Below are positions 1-11,861 of a stretch of 53,969 nucleotides of DNA, piece after piece (within the stretch, counting starts at the first letter, position 1; every line of letters starts with the position of its first letter). Position numbers and translations under genes: made by a program. The notes beneath the pieces are model-generated. The model saw only the letters and a program-made list of their open reading frames with translations. It was not told where the DNA came from and ran no database searches. This DNA comes from DATLYH01 sp035575035 (GTDB taxonomy: Bacteria > Planctomycetota > Planctomycetia > Gemmatales > Gemmataceae), in NCBI GenBank assembly GCA_035575035.1, contig DATLYH010000133.1, positions 1-53,969 of the forward strand, read 5' to 3'.

Positions 1-1
1 G

Positions 2-151
2 CGGTGGTACCGGCGGCGGTGGACGGTGGAGCGGACGTTCGCCGGGCTGGGGAACTTCCGCCGCCTGGTGGTGCGCTAGGAGCGCAGCCTCAAGATGTAT
101 CGAGCGTTCTTCCAGGTGACCTGCCTCGTTATAACTCTGAGACAGTTATGA
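2..151 (+). pseudogene. IS5-type transposase, C-terminal remnant with in-frame stop
   Basis: Reading from base 2 gives RWYRRRWTVERTFAGLGNF, the C-terminal signature of IS5/IS4-group DDE transposases, in which the Glu of WxVERTF is the last catalytic acid. A TAG at 77-79 interrupts the frame, after which the same frame continues (ERSLKMYRAFFQVTCLVI) to TGA at 149-151. In relatives this position is usually an aromatic residue (RYER), so one Tyr-to-TAG change is the simplest explanation. The 5' part lies outside the window. The fragment cannot encode an active enzyme as it stands. No clear terminal inverted repeat can be assigned without the other end of the element. Confidence 0.8.
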
Positions 152-355
152 AACCGCTTCTAGACAGTTGGCCTTGCCGACTGTACGTACTGACCAACTT
201 GCCGAAGAGCCAATTGTTCGTCGGAATGCAACTTCGAGCGCGGAGTGAAATAATTGGCAAGGCTGGTCAGGGGTATCAAGAAATCATCAGGGATCTCGGC
301 GAAATTGTTGGCTGATCAACATCCTGCCTAACGATTCCCGCGACGCCTTGGAGCA

Positions 356-505
356 GTCTACCTCCGCCGCGGCGACCTGGTGGCGGTGACCGACCGGGCT
401 GGCAACGTCACCCAGTTCCGCTACCGCACTGAGGCAGGCGTCGAGCATTACCTGGAGCGGATCCTCGACCCGCTCGGGCGGCCGGCCGCCCGCACCGAAT
501 ACTAT
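356..505 (+). pseudogene. RHS/YD-repeat protein scrap
   Basis: An open stretch reads GDLVAVTDRAGNVTQFRYR and then LDPLGRPAARTEYY, which is the pattern of an RHS/YD repeat (VTDxxGNxTxFxY followed by DPLGR). It has no start codon or upstream continuation and runs in frame into the next gene (ATG at 593). I read it as leftover DNA from a large RHS gene, perhaps disrupted along with the transposase fragment just upstream. The frame between about 505 and 593 is not recognisable. Confidence 0.55.
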
Positions 506-592
506 CCCATTGGCTACGGTTCGGAGATGGCTCATCAGACGGATGGCCCAGACGCTGACGAGTTCGGCTACGGGCCTCTTGGGGACAACGCG

Positions 593-1171
593 ATGCGACA
601 GTTCCTCTACTTCGGTTCGGCCGTCCTCGTTGCTGTCATCCTCGGGGCGAGTTCGGCCTGGTGGGTGATTGGTCAGGGGGCGCGGACCTTTGTCCGGAAT
701 GGCCCCTGGCATTACAACCCGCTGGTCGGCAGCGCCGCGGCCAACGCTCATGTCCGCGCCCAGATCGCCCGGGCCGGACTGCTAGCGTTGAACAGCTCCG
801 AGGCGGTCTACTTCCTCGCCCATACTGACAGCGACGGCAACCCGCTCCACGGCGACCGCACCTACCGCATCGAAGGGGGCGACCTCGATGCCCGGTGGTG
901 GAGCATTACCGCTTATGGCGCCGACCACTTTCTGATGCCCCACGACGGCGAGCGTCACTCCTGCTGCTCGGCCACCGTCCGCCGCGACGCCGACGGCCGG
1001 TTCATCGTTTATGTGTCGGCCGCCGAGCGGCCCGGCAACTGGATCCCAGTCTGCGCTGGTGCACCCTTCCTGCTGGCGCTGCGGATCTACAACCCGGGGC
1101 CGTCGATCCGCGACCACCTCGACGCGGTTGAGCTGCCCCGGATCATCCCGGAGGAGGGACCCCATGAGTAA
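593..1171 (+). CDS. DUF1214 domain membrane-anchored protein
   Basis: A 192-residue protein. It opens with one hydrophobic segment (residues about 4-28), consistent with a signal anchor. The rest matches the DUF1214 pattern: RWWSITAYGADHFL, then a strand-rich part with VYVSAAERPGNWIPV and LALRIYNPG near the C-terminus. The function of DUF1214 is unknown; family members usually sit beside or are fused to DUF1254, which is encoded by the next gene, overlapping by 8 bases. The longer in-frame version starting at a GTG at 380 would add an RHS scrap, so I chose the ATG at 593. The nearby insertion-sequence remnant and RHS scrap suggest a rearranged or acquired segment. Confidence 0.8.
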   Translation: MRQFLYFGSAVLVAVILGASSAWWVIGQGARTFVRNGPWHYNPLVGSAAANAHVRAQIARAGLLALNSSEAVYFLAHTDSDGNPLHGDRTYRIEGGDLDARWWSITAYGADHFLMPHDGERHSCCSATVRRDADGRFIVYVSAAERPGNWIPVCAGAPFLLALRIYNPGPSIRDHLDAVELPRIIPEEGPHE

Positions 1172-1700
1172 GCGCTGCCGTGCCGCCCTGCTCTGGGTCG
1201 TGGGGACGCTGGCCCTGGCGGCGGCTATCCATTATGCCGTGGTCGTCGCTTACCCGCGGGTCGTCATGGCGAGTCTGATGCGGCGGATCGAGAAAGCGCA
1301 TGGCACGAACACCCTGCGGCACGGCTCCCGGCCCACCTCCGCCGACCGCGTGGTGGTCCTGCCAAGCCCCGACCTGGTTTACTCGATCGGCGTCTTCGAC
1401 TTGTCCAGCGGCCCGCTCCGCATCACCGCCCCGGCCTCTCAGTCGTACATGTCGCTCTCCCTGTACGCCGCCAACACGGACAACTTCTTCGTGATGAATG
1501 ACCGCCAGGCCGAGGGAGGAAAGTTCGACCTGATCCTGGTCGGCCCGGGAGCGTCCGACCCAGGCGTCGAGGGAGTACGGCTAGTGCGGTCGCCGTCGCA
1601 GACCGGCATCATCCTCTTCCGCTTCTTCGCGCCGGAGGGGGCTCCGCTCGACGAGATCGACGCACTGCGGCGGCAGATCGCCTGCACGGTGCTCCAATAG
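1164..1700 (+). CDS. DUF1254 domain protein
   Basis: A 178-residue protein beginning at an ATG that overlaps the end of the DUF1214 gene, so the pair is probably translationally coupled. Residues about 7-27 are hydrophobic (signal anchor). The body has the DUF1254 features NTDNFFVMND and GVEGVRLVRSPSQTGIILFR. In many bacteria DUF1254 and DUF1214 form one longer protein; here they are split and DUF1214 comes first. The role is unknown. The gene ends only 2 bases from the end of the convergent ACT-domain gene. Confidence 0.8.
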   Translation: MSKRCRAALLWVVGTLALAAAIHYAVVVAYPRVVMASLMRRIEKAHGTNTLRHGSRPTSADRVVVLPSPDLVYSIGVFDLSSGPLRITAPASQSYMSLSLYAANTDNFFVMNDRQAEGGKFDLILVGPGASDPGVEGVRLVRSPSQTGIILFRFFAPEGAPLDEIDALRRQIACTVLQ

Positions 1701-1702
1701 GG

Positions 1703-2080
1703 TCATTCCAGTAGCTTCTTGGCCTTCTTGGGTTCGTCCACGACCAGGGCTAGTTCCACCAGGTCGCCGTCGAGGCCGACAACGTAGACCGCTTGCAGGT
1801 TGACCCCGCCGTTGGCCAGTTTGGAGGCGACGTCCTCCAGTTCGCCGGCCCGGTTCTCCAGGAGCACGGTGACTACCTCGCTTTCCTCGAAGGGGATGTG
1901 GGCCTCCTCAAGGGCTCGCCGGGCTGCTTCGACATCATCGGCGACCAGGTGAAGCAGTCCCTGGTTGCCGATGGCCATTCCGGCGACCGATTTCAGGTTG
2001 ACGCCCGCGCGGGCCAGGGCGTGGGTCACTCGGGCCAATTCCCCGGGGCGATGGCTCAGATGGATCGCGAAGTCTCGCAT
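1703..2080 (-). CDS. tandem ACT-domain protein
   Basis: A 125-residue protein with two ACT-like halves: residues about 3-60 (IHLSHRPGELARVTHALARA) and about 68-125 (VTVLLENRAGELEDVASKLA). ACT domains bind small ligands, usually amino acids. A stand-alone double-ACT protein is most likely a regulator of amino acid metabolism, but the ligand cannot be read from sequence. I chose the ATG at 2080 because it has a GGAGGGA Shine-Dalgarno at good spacing and begins at the first ACT strand; the longer frame adds unrelated residues. It is a single gene facing the DUF1254 gene. Confidence 0.85.
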   Translation of the reverse strand: MRDFAIHLSHRPGELARVTHALARAGVNLKSVAGMAIGNQGLLHLVADDVEAARRALEEAHIPFEESEVVTVLLENRAGELEDVASKLANGGVNLQAVYVVGLDGDLVELALVVDEPKKAKKLLE

Positions 2081-2241
2081 GGGACTTCCCTCCGGGATGA
2101 GGCGATTTGCCAAGGGAACGGAAACGTCAGGACGCCGGCCGGGCGGATGAGGTGGAACCAGCGGCATCCCCACGCCGGCGGATTCTACGCCGACGCCGGG
2201 CGGCTCGCAAGAAGGACAGCGCCGGGCCGTGACAGTGTGGG

Positions 2242-2787
2242 TCAGCCTCCCACGGCCTGGCGGAAACACCAGTCGAAGAGCAATTCCCATTCTCGCTGCT
2301 GGACGCGGCGGAGCGTCATCTCCTCGGGCGAGCCGGTCCCCCGGTGCTTCTCGCAGAGGTCGATGAATTCGAACGGGTCCCAGTGGTCGGAGTGAAGCCG
2401 AAGACCGAGGGCCCGGGCCTCCCCAGCCAGCGCCTCGAAGATGGGATGGTCCCCGACGCGGCGGAACCAGTAGGCGGCATTCGATGGATCAGGCTCGCGG
2501 CGATGCATGATCCCGTGCCAGTAACTGCCGGTCGTCGTCGGGATGCCCTGGCTGATGATGTGCGACTCGTCGAGGAAGTCATGATACAGCCAGAGGCCGG
2601 CGTGGCAGGCGGCGGCCATGTGGCTGTCCCGGATGGGACGGGGGGCCAGGGCCTTCTCCATGGACAGCGATTCAAGCAAAGGGCGGGCTGCCTGGTTGGG
2701 CTGGCCAGGACCGAGCGGGTGAAGGCGCCTCTCGCGAAGAAGCTCGGCCAGGACCGGGCCGTAAGCATTGGGATCAAAGTCGGACAT
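2242..2787 (-). CDS. conserved hypothetical protein
   Basis: A 181-residue soluble protein with no signal peptide or TM segment. It is rich in His, Trp and Arg, with SYWHGIMHRREPD, AYWFRRVGDHP and HSDHWDPFEFIDLCE, a layout that looks conserved rather than random. The His/Glu/Asp content would allow metal binding, but no known motif is evident. Coding is supported by a clean Shine-Dalgarno (AAGGAG, 9 bases before ATG) and codon use like the neighbouring genes. I do not recognise a named family. The ACT gene lies downstream on the same strand at 161 bases. Confidence 0.75.
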   Translation of the reverse strand: MSDFDPNAYGPVLAELLRERRLHPLGPGQPNQAARPLLESLSMEKALAPRPIRDSHMAAACHAGLWLYHDFLDESHIISQGIPTTTGSYWHGIMHRREPDPSNAAYWFRRVGDHPIFEALAGEARALGLRLHSDHWDPFEFIDLCEKHRGTGSPEEMTLRRVQQREWELLFDWCFRQAVGG

Positions 2788-2844
2788 AGCGAACGCTCCT
2801 TGCGGGCGCCCTTCTCCCGCCCGCCCAATGTGCCGCTGAGGGAA

Positions 2845-3264
2845 TCAGGACCCCAGCGCCGACTCCTGCGTCTCCCGGCGGGCGCGGGCGCGGCGGGCAT
2901 CGATGAACGACTTGACGCACAGTCCGACGAAGAGGCCGCAGAGAACCGCCATCAACAGTTGCACGATGACCGCGAAGGTGGCATCGCTGCCGTCAGCACG
3001 CCGGACCTCGCCGGCCGAGAGCAGGGTGGGCAGTTTGGGAAAGGCCATGACGGCCGGTACCAAAAAGCCGATAAGGCCGAGCGCGGCCGCGGTGTGCATG
3101 GCGTGCTTGCGGAGGTTGTCTTTCCGCGCCAGCAGACCGAGGATTAGGATTGGCAGGCCAAGGAAGGCCGGGATCAGGGCCGTGATGCTCGCGGGCCGCC
3201 AGAAGTAGGCGAAGAGCCCGAGCGCGATCAGCAGCGCCCCGAATACCGCGGTGATGGGTCCCAC
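2845..3264 (-). CDS. four-helix membrane protein, unknown
   Basis: A 139-residue protein starting with GTG at 3264, chosen because AGGAGG lies 7 bases upstream. Hydrophobic segments fall at about residues 3-21, 26-45, 60-80 and 98-120, predicting four TM helices. The tail is basic (ARRARARRE) and probably cytoplasmic. No catalytic or transport motif is visible. It precedes the 181-residue gene on the same strand by 57 bases, so the two may be co-transcribed. Function unknown. Confidence 0.7.
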   Translation of the reverse strand: MGPITAVFGALLIALGLFAYFWRPASITALIPAFLGLPILILGLLARKDNLRKHAMHTAAALGLIGFLVPAVMAFPKLPTLLSAGEVRRADGSDATFAVIVQLLMAVLCGLFVGLCVKSFIDARRARARRETQESALGS

Positions 3265-3285
3265 CGATAATCCTCCTGGGTGGCT

Positions 3286-3341
3286 GGGGTAGCCGAACTC
3301 ACCCGAGTTGGGGTTGATGTCTCCCCGAATTGGGCTACCCC
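3286..3341. repeat. inverted repeat upstream of the 2845-3264 gene
   Basis: Arms at 3286-3300 and 3327-3341 (ggggtagccgaactc and gaattgggctacccc) match at 13 of 15 positions. A shorter GAGTT/AACTC pairing lies inside the loop. The gene-free stretch 3265-3571 holds this hairpin plus the leaders of the two divergent genes. It is probably a dispersed palindromic repeat, although a 5' UTR role for the minus-strand gene is possible. Confidence 0.6.
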
Positions 3342-3571
3342 CAAGTAAGACCGTGGGCCGCTCGGGTAGTCTCTTCCCCCATTGTAGCGGGCGGGACCCG
3401 AGCGGTCAGGACGGGCCCCACCTCGGAACCCCGGCGCACGGCTGTGATCCTCTGGACGATAAGGTTTTCTATGGGGGATAATGACCGAAGGAGGTGTGTT
3501 TCCTTCGATCGGGTTTTCCTGGCGGTGAGTTGAGAAAAAGGCGCCGCCCATTCGGTTCGAGGCACGCGGCC

Positions 3572-4045
3572 ATGAATATTGAATACTCGATCGTCATTCG
3601 CGCGACGCCTGCCTCGTTATTCGCCCTGACGCAGGACTACGGCCGGCGCCTGGAGTGGGACCCGTTCCTGCGGTCAGCGGAGTTGCTGGACGGTGCCGCA
3701 GCGGCGGGCGTGGGGGTGCGGGCCAACTGCGTCGCCCGGAGCGGACTGGCGATGGAGACGGAGTATGTCTCCTTCAACCCGCCGACGACCACCGCAATAC
3801 GGATGACACGTGGCCCGTGGTTCCTGGAGACGTTCGCGGGGACCTGGCACTTCGAGGAGGTCGCGCCGGATCAGACGCGCGTCTGTTTCCGCTACCACCT
3901 GAAGGCTCGGCCGCGCTGGCTGGCCCCTCTGCTGACCCCGCTGCTGGCCTGGGTCTTCGGCCGCGACACCCGGAAGCGGTTGGCGGCCCTGAAGCGGACG
4001 GTGGAGAAGCGCGGCCTGCCGGACGCGGCGGGCAAGAGGCGCTGA
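3572..4045 (+). CDS. SRPBCC-fold (START/PYP-like) protein
   Basis: A 157-residue protein. The opening IEYSIVIRATPASLFALTQDYGRRLEWDPF and later TWHFEEVAPDQTRVCFRYHLK are typical of polyketide cyclase/dehydrase-like SRPBCC proteins, which form a hydrophobic pocket for a lipid or other small ligand. The C-terminal part (PLLTPLLAWVFGRDTRKRLAALKR) is the usual long closing helix. I chose the ATG at 3572 over an upstream in-frame start because the domain begins there. hisB follows after 34 bases on the same strand, which suggests co-transcription without an obvious functional link. Confidence 0.8.
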   Translation: MNIEYSIVIRATPASLFALTQDYGRRLEWDPFLRSAELLDGAAAAGVGVRANCVARSGLAMETEYVSFNPPTTTAIRMTRGPWFLETFAGTWHFEEVAPDQTRVCFRYHLKARPRWLAPLLTPLLAWVFGRDTRKRLAALKRTVEKRGLPDAAGKRR

Positions 4046-4079
4046 CTGGTTAATCGGTATAACCCGTTGAGACATCCGC

Positions 4080-4667
4080 ATGGCACGCACTGCTCACATC
4101 CATCGCGAGACCGGCGAGACCCGCATTGACCTGGGGCTGAACCTTGACGGCACGGGCAAGGCCGAGGTCGCTACCGGCATCGGCTTCTTCGACCACATGC
4201 TGACGCTGTTGGCCCGGCACAGCCTGATCGACCTGACGGTGCGGGCGGACGGCGATTTGCACGTCGATCCCCACCACACGGTCGAGGACGTCGGCATCTG
4301 CTATGGCAAGGCGCTGGCCGAGGCCTTGGGCAATAAGGCGGGCATCCGCCGTTACGGCAGTGCCACTCTGCCAATGGACGAGGTGCTCGTGACCGCGGCC
4401 GTTGACCTGAGCGGCCGGCCGTTCTGCGTCTGGAAGGTGGAAGTCCCGGCCGAGATGCTCGGCACCTTCAACGCACCGCTGGCCGAGGAATTCTGGCGGG
4501 CCGTCTCCTCCAGCGGCGCTTTCAACCTGCACGTTGTCTGCCACCACGGGCGGAACACCCATCACCTTCTGGAGGCGGTCTTCAAGGCGACAGCCCGGGC
4601 ACTGCGCGAGGCGGTAGAATCGGATCCGCGCCATCCGGGCGTACCCTCCACCAAGGGGGTGCTGTAA
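4080..4667 (+). CDS. hisB: imidazoleglycerol-phosphate dehydratase
   Basis: A 195-residue protein, the normal length for monofunctional HisB. It dehydrates imidazoleglycerol phosphate to imidazole-acetol phosphate in histidine synthesis. The metal-binding His/Glu motifs are all present: GFFDHMLTLLARH, DPHHTVEDVG, and CHHGRNTHHLLEAVFKATARAL near the C-terminus. No other his gene is in the window, so the histidine genes are dispersed in this genome. It lies just behind the SRPBCC gene. Confidence 0.97.
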   Translation: MARTAHIHRETGETRIDLGLNLDGTGKAEVATGIGFFDHMLTLLARHSLIDLTVRADGDLHVDPHHTVEDVGICYGKALAEALGNKAGIRRYGSATLPMDEVLVTAAVDLSGRPFCVWKVEVPAEMLGTFNAPLAEEFWRAVSSSGAFNLHVVCHHGRNTHHLLEAVFKATARALREAVESDPRHPGVPSTKGVL

Positions 4668-4684
4668 AAGATCACTCCGCCGAT

Positions 4685-4705
4685 CTTATAAGTCCTTGCT
4701 ATAAG
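4685..4705. terminator. weak hairpin between convergent genes
   Basis: The sequences cttata and tataag pair around a 9-base loop in the 39-base gap between hisB (+) and the lipoprotein gene (-). The stem is short and AT-rich and has no following T-run, so a terminator role is only a guess from position. Confidence 0.25.
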
Positions 4706-4706
4706 G

Positions 4707-5087
4707 TTATTGGATGTGTGTATAAGGGGCCGGGCGCCGGCGCACCGTGGGGTGGATGGGAGCGGAGGAGGCATCGGATGAACGTGCCGTGGGCGATGCA
4801 GAGACGCTAAACGGGGAAGGAAGGGGCGTGTCTGCCAGCTGGGTCTTGTCCGCCGGCCGCAGGTTCACGGGGGCCGAGGCGAGCGCAAGGGGCGGCGGTT
4901 CCGGGGCGACTGGCTCGGCGCGGGCGATCCGGGCCGGCTCGGCCTTTTCCGGCGTGCCCTCGATCGGCTTGCGCACGACAAGCAATGGGTCGGAACGGTA
5001 AGACGGCTGCAAGGATTGACCACAGCCGACCACCAGGACGGCCGCCAACGCCGCGGTCAACCTGCCTTGCCAGATCCTTCGCCGCAT
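4707..5087 (-). CDS. small proline-rich lipoprotein
   Basis: A 126-residue protein. The N-terminus MRRRIWQGRLTAALAAVLVVGCG is a lipoprotein signal peptide with lipobox VVGC; the mature protein would start at Cys 22. The mature part is rich in Pro, Ala and Ser and has no recognisable fold, so it is probably a disordered, membrane-tethered protein. I chose the ATG at 5087 because it is preceded by GGAGGG and gives a proper signal peptide. The PQQ-like gene lies upstream on the same strand at a distance of 163 bases. Confidence 0.65.
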   Translation of the reverse strand: MRRRIWQGRLTAALAAVLVVGCGQSLQPSYRSDPLLVVRKPIEGTPEKAEPARIARAEPVAPEPPPLALASAPVNLRPADKTQLADTPLPSPFSVSASPTARSSDASSAPIHPTVRRRPAPYTHIQ

Positions 5088-5250
5088 GCATGGCCCTCCT
5101 GCCTGCCCCAACATGACGGTGCGCAGTCCGATCGAGAATGGGTCTCCGCAGGTGTGCTCATCGACCGCGGCGGGCCGGAACTGGAGCAATTCGCGTGCTT
5201 CCCGGGTCTGAAAAGGTGGACCGGGTTGGCAATCCGGCCGCCGTGCCCGG

Positions 5251-6519
5251 TCACTTCGCCTTGATGTCGTAGCAGAGCAGGATGTCGTAATCGCGGAGGT
5301 AAAGTTTGCCGTTGGCGATCACCGGATACGGCCAGGCGGGGTACCGCGGGTTGCGGTCGGGTTGGTCGAAGCGGCCCCTCTCGCGGTAGCCGGCCGGCGT
5401 CGCTTCCACCAGGGCCACTGTCCCTCTCTCGCCGCGGACGTAGAGGAGACCTTCCGCCGCGGTGAGCGAGCCCTTCCCCACCGAGCGGTCCTGCCATTTC
5501 ACCTCGCCGGTCTTGTAATCCACACACTTGAGCTGGGTATTGTCCGTACCGTAGAGATAATCACCGACCCGGATGAAGCCGCCGATGTGACTGCCCAGCC
5601 TGTCACTGAAGAAGACCTCCTTGGGCACGATGCCTTGCCCTTCGGGGACCAGCTGGATCAGGCCGCCGCCCCCGCCCCCTCGGCCACCCCCGGAGGCGCT
5701 GAAGACGTAGCCGTCGCCGGAGAGCGGCGTGGGAATGTTGGCGATGCGGTTGGCCGTCTTGGGGTAGCTCCAGAGGAGCTTGCCGTCCTTGGCCGAGATG
5801 CCGACCAGGCTGCCTGAGAGGAAGTTGACATACTGCTTGGTGCCGCCGGCCTGGGCCATGACGATCGACGAATAGGCGGCCTCGTTGCCCTCGGGGACCG
5901 ATGCTGTCCAGATGACATCGCCGGTCTTCTTGTTCAGCGCCACCATCGTGGCCTTGCTGCCGCCGGGGGTGCAGACGAGTACGTCACCGTCGATCAGAGG
6001 AGACTCGGCATAGGCCCAGTTACCGCGTCGGCCGCCGAAGTCCTTTTCCAGGTGTTTGTGCCAGATGAGCTTGCCGTCGGCCGCCTCGACGCAGACCAGG
6101 TCGCCGTCGGAGCTGAGCGCATAGATGCGGTCACCGTCGGCCGCGGGCGTGGAGCGGGGAGCGGGGTACTGCTGGCCGCGGTTGGCCCCCACCCGGCCGA
6201 TCTTGGTGGACCAGATTTCCTTGCCGTCCTTCTCGTTCAGGGCGATCAGGTATTCCTCGGTATTGTCCTTTCGGCCTCCCAGGAGGTAGACCCGGCCGTT
6301 GCTGATCGAGGGGGTGGCGAAGCCGGTGCCCAGACCGGCGGTCTTCCACGCCAGCGGCGGCCCGCCCTTGGGCCACTCCTTGAGCAGGCCGGTTTCCTTG
6401 GAGACGCCGCTGCGGTCGGGCCCGCGCCATTGCGGCCAGTCGTCGGCGCCCACCGGGAGGGCCGGCAAGCCCATCAGTCCCGCCAGAAGAAGAAACGCAG
6501 CGATTCGTGTCGAGGACAT
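5251..6519 (-). CDS. secreted PQQ-like beta-propeller protein
   Basis: A 422-residue protein with a signal peptide (about residues 1-25). The mature part opens DWPQWRGPDRSGVSKETGLL, the hallmark of the planctomycete PQQ-binding-like WD repeat family. Blades repeat the pattern GRVYLLGG..LIALNEKDGKEIWSTK and DRIYALSSDGDLVCVEAADGKLIW. It ends YDILLCYDIKAK. Such proteins are exported and probably act as binding scaffolds; whether PQQ is bound is unknown. The ATG at 6519 fits the signal peptide better than the upstream start at 6597. A short Gly-rich run (GGGRGGGGGG) lies near residue 284. Confidence 0.85.
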   Translation of the reverse strand: MSSTRIAAFLLLAGLMGLPALPVGADDWPQWRGPDRSGVSKETGLLKEWPKGGPPLAWKTAGLGTGFATPSISNGRVYLLGGRKDNTEEYLIALNEKDGKEIWSTKIGRVGANRGQQYPAPRSTPAADGDRIYALSSDGDLVCVEAADGKLIWHKHLEKDFGGRRGNWAYAESPLIDGDVLVCTPGGSKATMVALNKKTGDVIWTASVPEGNEAAYSSIVMAQAGGTKQYVNFLSGSLVGISAKDGKLLWSYPKTANRIANIPTPLSGDGYVFSASGGGRGGGGGGLIQLVPEGQGIVPKEVFFSDRLGSHIGGFIRVGDYLYGTDNTQLKCVDYKTGEVKWQDRSVGKGSLTAAEGLLYVRGERGTVALVEATPAGYRERGRFDQPDRNPRYPAWPYPVIANGKLYLRDYDILLCYDIKAK

Positions 6520-6679
6520 GATTCGACTCCTGCCGACGCAGTTCGGCCGGGCCAGCGCCCGGCGCCTGATCACCACCTCTTGTTCCTTGACGAACAACCG
6601 GGGCCGGCTATTCGGCCGTCATCTCCCTGGAGGATATGAAGAGAGGAACGGAGCGCGGCGCTGGCTTCCATCCGCGTTC

Positions 6680-6898
6680 TCAGCGGCGCTTGCGGTTGCG
6701 CTTGCGTGCCTTCCGCGCCTGCTTGCGCCGGGCTTTCGCTTTGGCCTTGGCGCTCTTGGAACGGCGATCGGAGGAAGGCAACGGGGGAAGGAAAAGGTCG
6801 GACGACGGCGGCGGAAACCGGCATTGCTCCGGTGGTTTGTCCGTGAGGTCCAGTTCGTACTGCACCTTGGGCCAATCACCGGCAATCGACTCATCCAC
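6680..6898 (-). CDS. possible small protein with Lys/Arg-rich tail
   Basis: A 72-residue frame with GTG start. The N-terminal half is acidic to neutral (VQYELDLTDKPPEQC); the last 25 residues are almost all Lys, Arg and Ala (SAKAKAKARRKQARKARKRN), like tails that bind nucleic acid. Two other minus-strand frames overlap here, so assignment relies on the sensible protein rather than on a strong start signal. The start lies next to the palindromic repeat at 6910-7013. It may be a real DNA- or RNA-binding small protein or a spurious frame. Confidence 0.4.
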   Translation of the reverse strand: MDESIAGDWPKVQYELDLTDKPPEQCRFPPPSSDLFLPPLPSSDRRSKSAKAKAKARRKQARKARKRNRKRR

Positions 6899-6909
6899 TC
6901 TGAGCAGAA

Positions 6910-7013
6910 GGGGTCCGGGGTGAGGGGGCAGGGGTTAGCGATCAGCCGACTAGCCTCTGACCTCTGACTTCTGGCTTCTGATCACTGATCCCTGCCCCCT
7001 CACCCCGGACCCC
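6910..7013. repeat. palindromic repeat, 24-bp perfect arms
   Basis: Arms at 6910-6933 and 6990-7013 are perfect reverse complements (ggggtccggggtgaggg... and its mirror). The loop contains a run of ctctgacctctgacttctgg and a second inverted pair gatcag/ctgatc. The copy in metH at 8507-8584 shares the ggggtcagggg/cccctgacccc vocabulary, so these form one dispersed family. It lies 44 bases beyond the end of metH, where it may also act as a transcription barrier. Confidence 0.85.
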
Positions 7014-7056
7014 TGGAGTCGGCTCTTCCTCAGACCCGGATGCGGTGAAGGCAGCC

Positions 7057-10812
<3,756 letters not shown>

Positions 10813-11217
10813 GCGGGATCACCCACCAGGGAGACCATAGGGATTCCCAAGGATAAGACAGCCCGGGGCGGCAGTCCAGGGGCAGGCCGTCCTTCTCCTG
10901 TCGTTCATCTTACCGCAACGACGGCGACGAAGGAGGCGTCGGTTTGGGACAGCCGGAGGTTGCAAAGAAAGGGGGCCGGCCTGCGTCCATCCGTGGTCGC
11001 AGCCGGCCCTGCACGTGGCCGCCTACATCCTTGTAGGCCAACTCTCACCCGGACCTGCCCTGACCGGGATGAATACAGACCCGCTCGAGAACAGTACCAC
11101 GGAAGAGACGGGCAGGCCTCTCCACCCTCGCGTCCGTGGCGCTGGTTGTGGGCCATCCGTGGCCCCGGGCGGGCACTGTCCAAGAGCTGGGGTCTGGTTC
11201 CAACACCCTCCCCGGCA

Positions 11218-11253
11218 GCCCAGGCGCGCAGTCTGGGCCGAGAGAGGTTTTTT
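11218..11253 (+). terminator. hairpin followed by T6
   Basis: gcccag (11218-11223) pairs with ctgggc (11233-11238) and the stem extends one step with flanking G/C. A run of six T falls at 11248-11253, nine bases after the stem, on the plus strand. The gap is longer than in a standard intrinsic terminator, so the call is weak. If real, it would end a plus-strand transcript not explained by any gene. Confidence 0.25.
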
Positions 11254-11293
11254 ACTGGGCGGTAACGAGCGATGGTCTAGAAGAAACAGACAA

Positions 11294-11333
11294 GGCGGTT
11301 ATTGTCCCCGCCAGAGAGCGGGACGAAACCGCC
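11294..11333. other. two-tier hairpin, possible structured RNA
   Basis: Outer stem ggcggtt (11294-11300) pairs with aaccgcc (11327-11333). Inner stem gtccccgc (11304-11311) pairs with gcgggac (11318-11324) with one bulged C around a CAGAGA loop. Two coaxial stems separated by small internal loops look more like folded RNA than a simple repeat. A further gtggt/accac pair follows at about 11334-11355. Confidence 0.35.
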
Positions 11334-11861
11334 GTGGTATGCACGTCAACACCACGAGGAATAAACCAGCCTCCTTGGGGAGATCCGGACTTACTCCGTG
11401 GCCCATTCCGGCTTCAACCCTACCCATAAGAAGGGCTCGAGTGAAGTTCATGAAGGGAAAGGGTATCGTCTTCGCCGAACATGTCAACCAAAAAAACTCC
11501 TCCCGGCCCGTCTCCCCTGGATTCACGGCGGAACCCATTGTTACGCAATAGACAACGACGGCGGTCAAAGTTCGGCCTTCGACCGGTCGTCTTCTCAGGC
11601 GCAAACGAATGCTAATCTGTTGAACTGCCGTTCCAGCCATAAGTCACTAATCTTTGCCGGATTGCGTTCGGGTCGTTCTTCCGGTCGGCGAAGGCGGGCT
11701 GCCGGTTGTCGGGAAAAACGAGGAAAGGTAGTGAAGAAAAATGTTCAGGCCAGGGATTCAGGAAGAGGGCATCGCGGCGGCTGTTGCCGGCGCTATGGCG
11801 ATGGCGCGCAAGGAGGGGCAGCGAGCTGGAGGCGCGGTAGGTCCTGCTCGGCTCGCGGGAC

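Larger units (their letters stand above)
10813..11861. other. gene-free kilobase upstream of metH
   Basis: No frame here has a recognisable product. The stretch holds short repeated words (tccgtggc at about 10990, 11130 and 11156), a tight hairpin followed by T6 near 11218-11253, a two-tier hairpin at 11294-11333, and a less GC-rich part at about 11270-11480. It separates metH from the divergent-less neighbour at 11862 (both on the minus strand). It could hold an untranslated leader of metH, an unknown small RNA or decayed repeats. I saw no B12-box, tmRNA, SRP RNA or RNase P signature. Confidence 0.6.

Noticed and set aside
380..592. GTG start that fuses the RHS scrap to the DUF1214 protein
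   Set aside because: The ATG at 593 begins exactly at a normal signal anchor, and the RHS part has no functional relation to the domain.
10813..11861. Cobalamin riboswitch upstream of metH
   Set aside because: I looked on the minus strand for the B12-box (GCCACTG) and the usual core and found neither. A covariance-model search would be decisive.
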